A stretch of 64,000 nucleotides of DNA from Calliopum simillimum (Eukaryota > Arthropoda > Insecta > Diptera > Lauxaniidae), in NCBI GenBank assembly GCA_951812925.1, contig OX638372.1:86139058-86203057 (forward strand). The letters are read 5' to 3'. Made by a program: the position numbers and the translations under genes. Of the stretch, positions 33,505-45,240 are shown in pieces. The notes beneath the pieces are model-generated. The model did no database searches, was not told where the DNA came from, and worked only from the letters and a program-made list of their open reading frames with translations. The stretch's first letter is position 1. Each line of letters starts with the position of its first letter.

Positions 33505-34620
33505 TCAGTAAGATCATAATCCGCTAAAAAAATACGTAATTAGTAAGTCTCGACAAAGTATATCTAGAAAGTTATAAGTGTTTGAAATGTGTCACGTCCG
33601 CAATTATATGTAATAAATCCATATAAATATAACTGAAATTTTGTATGTATCTTTGGATATCCCTTACGATTTAGAAAATGTGCGGTTGAATTCATCAAAC
33701 GTTACCAGTGTGTTTGTTAGTATTGGATAATGCTAGATCATAAGTTGAAAAAACGGGCGTTGTCACGACCTTCTCCTAACATAATTCGTCATAAGACTGA
33801 AACTATTTAATGCAGATGGATGGCATTTGGTACATATGCAAAGGGTATTGAGAGAAATAGCATCCACTGGAAAATTGGGCTGTCCACGCCCACAAAATCA
33901 AATTTACCTCAATATTTTGGTAAATTTGTAATCGACTTTGGCTATAAATACTTAGATTTCGTAATTTCGCACATGTACTTAGATAAAATCAGACACGTAC
34001 AAAAAAGATAAGTTTGACAGAAACGACTTAAAAGCCAAAAATTTATTTTACAAAATGCTTTTGTTTTTCGAATGCGCTAAGTAATCATAACACTCATGGA
34101 GTTAATTGGTTTTATATTCATGCAAAGGAGGTTAGACACTTTTCATCAATAGCTACCTAAATATCATTAGAACAATTAAAATTAAGTATCCCACTACTTG
34201 AATTATTGCTAAGGAAAAATTTGTCGCGTCCGGAATGTCACGTCCGTAATCACATTTTAGCTTATGTAAGAGAAACTAAGGAAGATATTTTATTAAGGAA
34301 AAGTGCATTATGAAGAAGCATGTTTCAGCATTGTTTTGACATTCTTAGAAAAAAAATTTGCTTACATATTTCACAGAGTTTTAAATTTTCGTACATGTAC
34401 CTCAAAACTACTTCCATTTTATGTCGCGTCCGTATCGACTTTTATTGGCTAGTATTTTGGTACTGCATGCCCGACCGACCACGTGATTTTTTCGAATGAT
34501 AGTCCTCCCCTAGTACTAAATTATGCACCAAAGAGAAAGTCAAAGTTTTCTCTGGACTAGATTATTTTTAAAAAATATGCGTACGAATGTCACGTCCGTA
34601 ACCTGTGGAAATACCCATAT
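33505..34620. repeat. Cluster of dispersed CACGTCCGTAA-type motifs
   Basis: GTCACGTCCGCAATTA, GTCGCGTCCGGAATG, GTCACGTCCGTAATCAC, GTCGCGTCCGTATCG and GTCACGTCCGTAACC occur within about 1 kb, with a related string at 50136. There is no coding frame. The spacing is irregular. Confidence 0.55.
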
Positions 34621-35918
34621 GTCATATACATGCATTTCTGCAGCATAACTTTTGCGTAAACCAAACCCAAAAAAAATTGTCAAATTATAAAATTGTGCCT
34701 GATGTCGTAAAATTTTCTAAAACCTAGATAACATAGAAAAAAGAATGAAAATCTAGTTTCAATTTTGGCATTAAAATTTTGATTTAAAAATTTTTGATTT
34801 AAAAAGTTAATTTTCATACAAGATTGATCTAAAATACGCATTGTGTAAATAGTTTTAATCGTTGTTTAAAGTTATTAAAACCTCTAAAATCGTATAGTTA
34901 AACATATACATATGTTCGTATAAAAATTTCATGTACAAAACTATGTACATACATCAAAGCCTGAGTTCCAGTCGTTAGCGCTAGCACCGTTGGAAATCGC
35001 CTTGCTGTAAGTTTTTTTAATTATTTTGATTTATAAAATTAGATACTTTTTCCATGTATTTAATTACTTTAAACTTCATAAAACTATATTTTTAAATCTA
35101 ATATATTGACTTTTTATATGGTTTAAAATAAATAATGGATTAAATGGCTACATAAAACATGTACACATACATATAAGAGGTCAAGGTTTACGCTCATACA
35201 TATTAAATACTTATATATAAAAAAATTAAAAGTAAGCATGCAAGGGTTAAACATAATTTAGGCATTGTTTAACATTACATGCACTCTCTCAGTTAGTGTA
35301 ATGTTTCATTTTCTATTATGTTCCTAATTCTTTTGTTTCTTTTTGTGAGAATCAAGATGAATAAAAAAATTGTTTGAATTTGCGAATTTGATCTCTTTGC
35401 ATTAGCTAACGTTATGGTTGGGATGGTGAGTAACTTTTTACTTTACTTGTTGGGAACGGGAGAGTAAACGAAGCAACAACATCTCCATGCTTCGTATTGT
35501 GTAGATCTCTGGAATTTTTGGATTTTGTTTTGGTTATTTGATTTTTACCATATTTTTTTTTGGTGCTCAGTTTCCCCATAGGAAAATTAATTTTGTTTTT
35601 GTTAACCACAAATTTAAGAATATTTAATCATATGTGCATGAATATGTTTTTTATGTAAATCGGTTTATTTAAAAAAATTAATAAAAGAACTCAATTGGCT
35701 AACAAGATCCTACCCCACCCGAAGAGCTTAGACCAGGTCCAAACTAGCATGCACTAAGTTAGCCAATAATAATAGACCAGTTTATTACAGGTCTCTCTTC
35801 GTTAAAAAATCAAAAGCATATAACTTGTGCTTGTATCGACTCAGGTTATATGCTTTTGCTGTATTCAACGAAGTAAAGGTTAGGCCAGCAGTGGCTCATA
35901 GCTTCAAGTATAGTTTAA
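34621..35918. other. AT-rich stretch, no gene seen
   Basis: There is a small hairpin near 35808-35858 (AAAAGCATATAAC mirrored as GTTATATGCTTTT) and no supportable coding region. Confidence 0.4.
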
Positions 35919-35920
35919 TA

Positions 35921-36182
35921 GGCCTGTTCCGTAATCCGTGTGTTTTCAATTACTTTTCGTTTAGGAGGCTTTTTGATGAAATTGATGAGTCATACGAAAA
36001 AGTATTAGAATCTTTTTTGTGGAGAATTACAGGTTCTACAAATAATATTGATTTATGTATACGGAAAAGTAACTGCTTCGAAAATTTTCCAAAAAGCTGA
36101 ACATTTCGTGTGATTCACCGTTTTCATCGAAAAGCCTCCTAAACGAAAAGTAATTGAAAACGCACGGATTACGGAACAGGCC
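35921..36182. mobile_element. TA-flanked MITE (262 bp)
   Basis: Long inverted ends (GGCCTGTTCCGTAATCCGTG at left, one mismatch to the inverse right end) extend about 70 bp inward through AGGAGGCTTTT. TA flanks both sides, as in Tc1/mariner MITEs. A relative lies at 48690-49015. Confidence 0.8.
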
Positions 36183-36432
36183 TATAAGTTTATGAATTAT
36201 TATTATTTTATTAATAAAATCAAAATTTAAATTAAAATGATTGACTGTTTAATATATTTATGAACATTTTAATAAATACGTTCTTATATTCTAACAAAAA
36301 AGTGTGCTTTTAATGTCAAAATAAAAATCATACCTAATCCCGAACAATCCCGGGACCCCGGGATTGCTATTTTATAATCCCTAAATCACGGTATCACCAA
36401 AAAGCCCAAAAATTGGCTTCCCTAGTTCAGAT

Positions 36433-38261
36433 TGAATTGTACGGTCGAAGTATATTTTTGCTATATCATTCTCGAGTACTACATAGTTCTGGTTTATACA
36501 CATAGTAAGATGATTTAGTTTTCTGGATTTTATATTTTTTAAGAAGTTTTAAAAATAATATTTTAGCTACATTATTGAGCCTTCTTGTGTACTCGCTCTG
36601 CGCTTATAATGTGCAACTTGAGATTATGTTGTCGATCGTTTCTGAGATGTCTCCGCATCTTCTGCAGCGTTCATCTTCAATATTTGCATCTCGCATAATA
36701 TGCTTCTTATAGTTCCTTGTTGGAATAACACGATCTTGGATAGCAATCATAAAAGCTTCGGTTTGTGTGACATAAATTTATCAACATCATTACCATGGAT
36801 ATCTGTATATACCGTCCATGAAGCGGTTTGATTGACCAATTACGGTCTTTAATAATTTTATCAACAGATTTTCTTTCGAAGTGCCCACTAAGATTCATTG
36901 GCGTTAAATTATTGTCCGCTTTTGTTGCAGCCTTAAGAAGGTTTGAATTATTTGACTCCAAATGAAAGTAATCTCGCATGGATTCAATATGATTGTCAAA
37001 AGATCGATCAGCCCTCTTCCACCTCCCTCCTCGGTGTTGTCATCCGTTCACAACATGATTTCGGGTGATGGTATTTATATGCTGTCAGCATTGTTCGTAA
37101 CTTGCGCTGTAACGCCTGTATTTCAGTGATGGTCCATTTAATAATTCCAAAACTGAAAGTAATATAGGAATGGCAAATGTGTTAATAGCTCTTACTAGGT
37201 GTTTACCACTAATATTTGTTTTTGAAATTTTAAGTATTCTTGATTTGAACTCCCTGGTAAGAATATTCTTCATGGTTTTTACATCCATGCGCCTATTTTG
37301 CATAATTCCAAGATACTTCTATAGCTCATTTTCATCCATTCTGCTTATGCTATCTGTATCATTTTGTTCTTCGATCCTCTTTATCTTCCCTTTGATAATT
37401 GATATTTTCCTTCATTTTTCTAGTCCGAATTTCATGTTGATATCCTTACTAAACATTTCTGCTATCTGAATGAGTTAGTTAAGATGCTGGCTATTTGATG
37501 CATATATTTTTAGGTCATCCATGTAGAGAAGGTGACTTAGAGTAAATGACCCGGAGTCGGTTTTAATTTTGAAGCCATATTTTGCATTTCCTCTGTTAGT
37601 TTTTATTTCGCTCGTTCTGACTGTTTATTCTGCTATTTCTATATATGTTTTCCAACTAGCCATACTATGCTTCATAAATTTTATTATGTGAGGGTGTATT
37701 TTGTATATATGCAATACGTCAATCAACCAGTTGTGTGGTACACTGTCAAAAGCTTTTTGATAATCGATGTAGCAAGCATGTAAGTTTCTGGATTGTCATA
37801 CTGTCTGTTCTAAGACTATTTGGTCTATTGTCAGCTGTTCTTTACAACCTTTAGCATGCTTTTTGCACCCTTTCTGCTCTTCACACATTATATTATTCCG
37901 AACAAGATGCTCGTATATTAAGGGCTGATTTCTCAATGTCCGGTTAAATTTGTTCTTAACCGTACGATTGCTAACCATACGACAAATGAAATCAATGAAT
38001 TCGTTTTCACAAAGTACTGGTTAACTAGCCAGAGGTTTGCTCATCGCTGTCAAAAAGACAATTTCAAATAAATTAAATCAAAATAAAAATATATCATAAA
38101 TTTCACAAAAAAATGGAAGACTTGAAATATTTTTAGTTCTAACGAATTTATTTCAAGCTATTGGAATTATCTTCCCATTTCCTGGATTATTGTTAAGCCC
38201 CTTCCCTTTTGGTAAAAGATATGTTATGTCAGTTCAGATGGGAATCTTTCTAGATCTCTTA
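36433..38261 (-). pseudogene. Non-LTR retrotransposon, main reverse transcriptase segment
   Basis: Reading leftward on the minus strand: YLLPKGKGLNNNPGNGKIIP, GCKKHAKGCKEQLTIDQIVL, CYIDYQKAFDSVPHNWLIDV (the palm aspartate block), LLYMDDLKIYASN (the YMDD catalytic motif), KYLGIMQNRRMD, then KPLHGRY and a CCHC-like RCGDISETIDNII block. These are successive conserved blocks of a LINE reverse transcriptase with a C-terminal zinc knuckle. Frame changes and stops occur throughout. The clade cannot be fixed from this; an R2-like or related clade is possible. An intact YMDD shows the decay is modest. Confidence 0.8.
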
Positions 38262-38263
38262 TA

Positions 38264-39765
38264 CAGTGGCTCACAGCTTATTTCGTGCAGTAATATTTTT
38301 TAACTTTAAAACACTGTAGCTTTAAAACTAATACAAATATCATCAAATTTTGAATGCAGCCTTCGACGGGCATGCCTATTGTTCATAATAAGTACAAGAA
38401 AATCCACAAAATTTGCTTCCGAGACACTCAAGGCGGAAAAAACCGATTGAGCAGGAGAATTTCAAGTCACAGCCTATTTCGTGCAGATGCTTATTTTCCC
38501 TTTGGAGCCAGCGTTTCTTTTTCTATGTTCTCTGTGTGGTATTCGCAACAAGATGCAGCTAATTTTTAGTTTGATATTGTACATGTCAGGGTAAAAAAGT
38601 GCATTTTGCAGAAATAGGTCGTCGAACAGCGAAAGTCGACGATAAGTCATTTTAAGAACGGTGAATCCCTGCACAAAGCTACTCAATATGTTAATTTGAG
38701 TCCTTTCCATAATGCAATGGACAATTGAAAGATTCATTTATGCAAATTGGATCCAAAGTAAGGGTAAAAACTCGTCAAACCCTATTTTTTTATCCCGTTG
38801 ACGATCAGTTTTTTATCCATAAAATTAAGACAACTCACATTATCAGCTCTAAAAATAGTCACGAACATGCAGCGCAAACTAAGCAAGCTGTAAAGTGCAA
38901 AAACTGTTCACCTCGTGCACCGAGACCACAATTTTAAAGCCCAAGTAGCCCTTCATAAGCAAAAAAAGCCAGCATAGCCTACATTCTTTTTGATATCGAG
39001 CTGAGCATTAGCACGCCCACAAAGATTGGGACTTTTAAAGCAGCGTCATAATCATGGACGAGTCTAAATTTAAAATATTTGAGCCTGATGCCATGGCATA
39101 CTTATGGCGGAAACGTAATACTGAGCCGAATCGCAAAAGCAATAGACTTTTTTGGATTTTTTTTTGCCAATAATGTAGGTTAGTATTGATTTTATGGACA
39201 ATAAATGAATCGTCAGCGGGATGAAAATTGTTGTTTGACGCACTTTTACTCTTATTTTGGACCTGATTTGCATGAACGAAGCTTTTAATTGTGCTTTGCA
39301 TCATAGGCGGGGCTCAAACGAACATATTAAGCAGCTAAGCGCATGGATTGGCCGTTCTTAAAATGAGTTATCACCGATTTTCGCCGCTGGACGACCCATT
39401 TTTGCAAAACGTACTTTTTTATCCTCACATGTACAAGATCAAATTAAAAATTGGCTGCATCTGGTTGCGAATACTACACAGAGAACATATGAAAAGAAAT
39501 TTCCGTTAAATAACGCAAACCACCAGCTTCAAATGGAAAATAAGCATCTGCACGAAATAAGCTGTGACCTGAATTTCTCCTGCTCAATCGGTTTTTTCCG
39601 CCTTGAGCGTCTCGGAAGCAAATTTTGTGGATTTTCTTTTACTTATTATGAACAATAGGCATGCCTGTCTAAGCCTGTTGATGATATTTGTATTAGTTTT
39701 AAAAATACAGTGTTTTGAAGTCAAAAAATATTACTGCACAAAATATGTTAAGCTGGGAGCCACTG
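38264..39765. mobile_element. Palindromic mariner-like insertion (1502 bp) in the LINE
   Basis: The ends are inverse (CAGTGGCTCACAGCTTATTT with small differences) and flanked by TA. The arms are about 620 bp: TTGAGCAGGAGAATTTCA, GCTTATTTTCC and AAAAATGGGTCGTCC-like sequence recur in both. The arms differ by about one base in six to ten, so they are two old head-to-head copies rather than a recent fold. Short transposase-start-like frames appear (MGRPAAKIGDNSF) but no transposase is intact. LINE reading resumes on each side. Confidence 0.78.
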
Positions 39766-39767
39766 TA

Positions 39768-40170
39768 CATTCATTGATTTAGAGTGCCAGTTTTTGATGG
39801 GTGGCAGTTAGCCGTTTATACCAGAAATTTTGTATTCTATCTAGCCCAGGTGCTTTCCAGTTATGGGACCTGTCTATAACTTGTCTTAGTTCATCTTGTG
39901 ATATGAAGTGAAGGGACATCTCTGCAGTGTTTCGATATTTTTTTTTTTTTTCTTCTCCATTCCACAGGGCGGTGGAATTATGTTCTGTTTCTTGAGAACA
40001 AACTGATACCCAGTACTATTCTACACCTGCTTTGCTAGGGTTTTTTTTTAGGGATTTTACCGCGATCCTCAGATGCATTTTCTCGTTACTTTCTATAAAA
40101 TTTTTTTACACTCATTTTAAAAGTTTGGTTATTATTCCGTTGTTGATTTACCAGTTTATATTTGCGCTAC
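39768..40170 (-). pseudogene. Non-LTR retrotransposon, 5' reverse transcriptase segment
   Basis: The minus strand reads AGVE then YWVSVCSQETEHN, ALWNGEEKKKK, MSLHFISQDELRQVIDRSHN, WKAPGLDRIQNFWYKRLTAT. The KAPG-D-I-FW block is the known entry motif of LINE reverse transcriptases. Coding similarity fades beyond about 40170, so the 5' end is truncated or too diverged to see. It joins the 36433-38261 segment across the palindromic insertion. Confidence 0.75.
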
Positions 40171-40852
40171 TTTGCCACTTGCACAGATAATTTTTGTAGT
40201 ACCATTATTCGCATGAAAATTTTAGTTTTAATGTTGGTTTCTAACATATTATTAGTGATTTCGTTTAGCTGGTGTTTATGTTCAAAAATAGCATTTTAAC
40301 GAGTTCATTAATTACACTTTTATGTCTTTAAAATAATTTTAAAGTACATATTTTATGTGCTGTGATTTAAATTCTAAGGTTTCATGTAAAAATACTGACT
40401 TTTATACTACACAAAGTGAGTGTAGTGTCGGTCACGTTTTAGGCTGTAGTGTCAGTCACAACTTATTTTACTAGTTAATATTTTTTTAAATAACTTAAAG
40501 CTTTTATTCCACCATTTTGTAATAGTTTGTTTCATGCACTTTCGATAAAAACACAAATTAAAGTTATTAACCCAGTACAGGCGAAGATTGAAGTTTAAAA
40601 ACACTCTCGAAAACGACTTCCTTTTGCATGTAGTGTCGGCCACGTTTACATTTTACTAAATAAATGATATGTCAAATTATCATTGGTTGCCATTTTTTCT
40701 TTATGGGATAATTGTTGAAACTCAAAACGTAGTACTTACCGGAATATAAGACAAAACAAAACGTAAATTGTGTCAAATGTAGAGTCAGTCACATATGGAA
40801 TTGCCCTATATCACATTACCCGAACTTACTATACCATTTTTAAATTTTTTTT
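40171..40852. repeat. Repeated GTAGTGTCGGTCACGT motifs upstream of the P-type gene
   Basis: GTAGTGTCGGTCACGTTT, GTAGTGTCAGTCACAAC, GTAGTGTCGGCCACGTTT and GTAGAGTCAGTCACAT occur near 40423, 40447, 40630 and 40779. There is no coding region. They could be subterminal binding repeats of a transposon. That is inference. Confidence 0.55.
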
Positions 40853-40900
40853 GTATGTATGTATGTATTCTCTTTTAACTTCTACGAGGAGCATAGGGTT
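40853..40900 (-). mobile_element. Diverged LINE 3' tail
   Basis: GTATGTATGTATGTATTCTC then TTTTAACTTCTACGAGGAGCATAGGG is an older relative of the tails at 15663, 62172 and 63343. No clear target duplication can be seen. Confidence 0.75.
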
Positions 40901-40969
40901 AACATGTTGGGATGTTAATATTATCGTGAGTTCACAGGGGACCGCTACCACATTATCGCAAATAAAACT

Positions 40970-42473
40970 TTGGTTATAATGCTAAAGGGTGCGGTGCGGA
41001 ATTGGAAGTTTGTCCACAGCTTTTGCCATGTTGCGGGTGGCATAACTGCGGAAATGTTGAAGGCCAAAGTTTTAGAAACCATAGTCTCCTTGACGCTCGC
41101 AGGATTCAAGGTGATTGCCATTCTAGGGGACCAAGGAGTCCAAAATATTAAAATGTTTGATGAGCTTACTAACAAATTGACCATAAATTATATAACACCT
41201 TATGATGAGAAAATTTATTTGAAGTTTGATTATTGCCACTTATAAATACTTTATTAGGAAGCCATGTTACCCTGGGTAATAGAGAAGTGGCTAGCTGGAA
41301 CGTGGTGAAAGAGGCTAGAGAACTTGATAGAAAAAATACTGTTCGTCTCATGCCAAAGCTAACCGACAGCCACGTTCGTCCCAATTGGATGGAAAAAATG
41401 CGGGTGGGTGTGGCAATGCAGGTCTTAAGTGACGCAGTGTGTGCCGGTATTCGCTATTGTAAAGAGCATAATTTGTTTACATGTGACAATATAGCGAAAG
41501 CTGAAGCCACACTGCGTTACATAAAAGAATGCAACGATGGCTTTGATCTCTGCAATAGCAGAAACTTTAATGACAAAAATCCTTATAGACGGCCTATTAA
41601 AAGAAAGAGTCCAGTAATTGAAAAAATTATAAAGTTCATAGAGTTTTTGAAGGGCTTAAAACTATCTTCGAAAAGAAATAACAATAGTTGTATTAGTGGT
41701 CTTATCTTTACTTTACATTCAATGCTTTGTCTTCTTGATGACCTTTTTAAAAATCTAAATACATCGTTTGTAATGATGGGAAGATTTAACCAGGATGCGC
41801 TGAAAAATTATTTTGCAGTTATTAGGTCACAATTAGGAAATAACACAGATCCTTCTGTTAGAGAATTCCAGTCACTTTCGGCAAGACCTTTTACATTGAA
41901 AATTATTTCACATAATGCCCAATGTCGTAATAAAAATTGCGAAGACGATACCGATTATGGGATGAAATGGAATTTTTCACCCAATGAAGTAGCAGAAGTA
42001 GTTGGGTCCTCTGCCGTCCTAACAGAAGCAGAGTCTGCTTCAAACCAAGTCTCAGAGGGGGAAGGTACAACTTCGGTTGAACCATTGACTTCCATCGAAG
42101 CCGATGCAGGTCGGTATGTTGTGAGCTATGCCATAAAAAATAAATTAATTGACAAAATCAAATGCGAAAGCTGCAAAATAGATCTTATAAATTTGAACGA
42201 ATTTATATTCGATTCTAAAAATTTCATCACAATTAAAAACTTTACTGAAAGCAGGCTTCTGTTGCAAAATTCAATTCTCATCAATTTAATTTGAGAAAAA
42301 GAATAATGGAGGAGTGCATAAGGCAAACCAATTTTTGCGATAAAGGTTGGTTTGATAATTTTGGACCTTGCTTTAATCACCGTTTCCAAATTTTAGAACA
42401 TTTAATTAAGCTCTTAATAAGGAAAAATGTTAGATGGTATTTTGAAGATGAAATTAGAAACTTGAGGGAATAG
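40970..42473 (+). pseudogene. P-element/THAP9-type transposase remnant
   Basis: Three frame segments join in order. First, KFVHSFCHVAGGITAEMLKA through VIAILGDQGVQNIKMFDELT to KIYLKFDYCHL, holding the first RNase-H-fold aspartates. Second, a 353-residue frame (41233-42294) with LLGSHVTLGNREVASWNVVK, the GTP-binding-insertion region, then FVMMGRFNQDALKNYFAVIR, the known family signature. Third, KGWFDNFGPCFNHRFQILEH to the stop. P-type transposases cut and paste DNA using GTP. The N-terminal THAP zinc finger is missing. The usual QD-LE-F motif reads ALK here, so an acidic residue may be lost. Two frameshifts lie near 41240 and 42290. Confidence 0.85.
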
Positions 42474-43900
42474 AAAACATGTAAGCAATTGGAAAGATTG
42501 CAAAAAACTAATTAAGTTTTCATCTTTCCTCAAATTTCTTATATGCCTTTCCCTTATTTTCCAAATTATTCTTTTTTTTTAGATATTTTCAAAATTTACC
42601 TATTTTCTTTATCTCAAAATTTTCGAGTTGTTCTAATTTTTCAAATTTACCTATAGAAGTTTGTTTTCAATAAAGTTATCCGTTTGACTTCAGTTATTGT
42701 CCGTATTGTCCGTTGTTTCTAAATGAATTTGTATGTAATTGTTTCTGTGCCTGTGTATTTACGTCTGTGTTTATGTGTATGACTTTTTATCCGAGGTCCG
42801 TCTGAAAATTTTATTGGCTGTCAGTCCGTTTTCAAGTTCGCTTGTCCGTTCATCGTTTTTGTTTCTTTTTTTGGTGCAATAATAGGCATTGTGAGAAAAG
42901 ATTTTGATTGTAATATGTTTTACTGAATGAGGTTGGATTTCTCTTGAAGGAGGGTTTGATTATGCCCTGATTATGACTTTTCAACTGCAAAATATTTTCA
43001 CAGAAAGCGGGTCGTACTAAAGATGTTGTATCCTTTGTACGCGTCGAATAGCCAGGGTGCATATTATGTTCATTGAATATGTCCTTGTTTAAATTTTCCT
43101 AGCATTCTAAAGGGTATTTGGATTTCAAATATTGCGTGAAAATCAACAACACTGGCAATGAATGTAGATAGATAGGTCCCAAAATGTAATATGTTTTGTT
43201 CTTTTTGTTTGGGTTTAATTTAAAAATTTCTTGAACTATTTAAGGTTTTCAAAAGTGCCAACAGTTTTTTTGATAGTAGGTTTGTTTAGTTGGGTTTCGT
43301 CATAGGGTTAATTTGAAAGCCATTGCTGCATTGTTTGGACTGGAGACGAGCATTATAATTTATCATGTTCACCTCTCTCTCCAATACAGCTCCATTCGCA
43401 TACTTTTATTTCCTAGTGGCAATATCATATACATATACGTTTCAGTTTTTCATCATCTGTGATGTAAATAATTTATGTTCATATGGTTAGTTCATCACAT
43501 TTTATCAATGTGCTCTTTGTTCCTGGCTTTTGTTCTAGTTTTTATAAACTTTCTTGCCAGAGTACTTTTCGTTGTATTATTTTATGTATTTTATAAAAGT
43601 TATTTTAATGGTTATGTTCACATATGTGTATTTGTAAAAGGTTTTCTTGCAAAGTTCAGTCATTCATCTATTCAAACATCTAATGATTATTGTTCATGGT
43701 GTACTGTTATAATTATGTTGTTAATTACTCTCTTAATGATGTTTGTCTTTGTTGTTCAAATATCTGATGATTGTTGTTGATAATGTGGTTATTGATGTAT
43801 TTTTGATGGTGTTGTTTATGATGTTTGTTGTTGATGTTATTGAATGGTTTTAACAATAAAGCCTTAAGTTCAATTCCAATTCATTATCTGATTATTGATT
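42474..43900. other. AT/TG-rich stretch, no gene seen
   Basis: Low-complexity TG-rich sequence gives hydrophobic spurious frames (for example at 43475-43780). No domain, splice structure or repeat ends are visible. Confidence 0.4.
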
Positions 43901-43904
43901 CTGT

Positions 43905-44160
43905 TCGAGGTTTTTTAGTTTTTAAGTTTGTTTTAATTTTCGGTTCGCAAAAGCATTTCTAAGTTGTTACGTTAGTTTTAGTTTTTGTTCGCGAAAGCAT
44001 TTTTAGTTTTTTAAGTTAATTGTTTTAATTTTCGGTTTGCGAATGCACTTTTAGTTTTAAAGGTTGTTATAATTTTCGGTTCGCGAAAGCACTTCTTAGT
44101 TTTTAAGATTAATTGTTTTACTTTTCGGATCCTAGAATCACGTTTTAGTTATTAAAATTC
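43905..44160. repeat. Tandem repeat of about 60-70 bp
   Basis: Four imperfect units share TTTTCGGTTCGCGAAAGCA (variants GTTCGCAAAAGCA, GTTTGCGAATGCA) followed by TTTTAGTTTTTAAG. Confidence 0.75.
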
Positions 44161-44399
44161 ACTGTTTGACTACTTGTATGTCCTTTTGAATTGGAATCGA
44201 ACTAGGAAATTTATATATAATGTATATTTAAATGTAAACAACGTATACTTATATGAAAAACAACGCAATATTTTCAAAAATAAAGTAAAATAAAATGAAG
44301 CTCTTGCCTTAGGATTTATGATCTCATGGATTATTTTTCGAAAAATTTCTTTTACTGGATTTTTCCCATCTCTAGTTTCTTTACTTAGAGAAATTTTCA

Positions 44400-44935
44400 T
44401 TTTCTGAACTTAGAAAAAAACTAAATTGTCATTTTCTGAACTTATATTTTCATTTTTTTAACTTAGGAAAACAACTAATTTTTCAATTTTTAAACTTAAA
44501 AAAAAAACTTTTTTCTTTTAATTTTTGGACTTAGAAAAAAACCTTATTTTTAAATTTTCAAACTTTGAAAAAAAAACTTTTTTTTCAATTTTTGGTCTTA
44601 AAAAAAAAAAGTAATTCTTCAATTTTTGGACTTGAAAAAAACTTTTTTTTCAATTCTTCGACTTTGAAAAAGAAGTAATTTTTCAAATTTTTGGACTTAG
44701 AAAAAAACTTATTTTTAAATTTTTGGACTTGGAAAAAAAACTTATTTTTCAATTTTCGAACTTTGAAAAAAAAACTTTTTTTTCAATTTTTGGTCTTAAA
44801 AAAAAAAGTAATTCTTCAATTTTTGGACTTGAAAAAAACTTTTTTTTCAATTCTTCGACTTTGAAAAAGAAGTATTTTTCAAATTTTTGGACTTAGAAAA
44901 GAAACTTATTTTTCAATTTCAGAAAAAGAAAAATC
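44400..44935. repeat. AT-rich tandem repeat with GGACTTAGAAAAAA core
   Basis: Short units of about 35 bp (TTTTTCAATTTTTGGACTT, AGAAAAAAACTT) are arranged in a higher-order block of about 190 bp that is repeated, for example near 44540-44700 and 44735-44900. Satellite-like. Confidence 0.75.
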
Positions 44936-45240
44936 TGAACTTAGAAACAAAATTCTTAAGTTCAATGACCTGACGAAATTTGGCAACATCCATAAACCTT
45001 AAAACCCAAATCGTAAATTTCATTTCATTAAAAAAAAATGTGAATGAAAAAAAAACGTAGACAAAAGAAAAAAGACCAAAACCATCTTTTTTGAGTAATA
45101 TTCTAGGAATCTATAAATTTGTAACAAACGAAACCGCAGGCGCAAATGAAACGAAGATATAAAATTAGGCAATATCTTCGTATATGCTTGCACTTGGGTA
45201 AAACGTAAAAACGCCAAAAAAAATATTAAAAACAAAAGGA

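Larger units (their letters stand above)
26480..36424. mobile_element. hAT-like insertion, 9.9 kb, splitting a LINE
   Basis: The left end is TAGCGATGTCCCGG and the inverse of the right end is TAGGGAAGCC. Both subterminal regions carry CCCGGGATT motifs. The 8-bp flanks are GTCCAGAG (26472-26479) and GTTCAGAT (36425-36432), 6 of 8 matching. hAT elements are known to make 8-bp duplications. The LINE reading continues from one flank to the other. No hAT transposase is recognisable inside. Much of the interior is later insertions (piggyBac, Helitron, palindrome, MITE). The assignment is moderate. Confidence 0.55.

Noticed and set aside
43475..43780. Hydrophobic plus frame resembling a membrane protein
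   Set aside because: The TG/TTA-rich low-complexity DNA gives hydrophobic residues in any frame. No further support.
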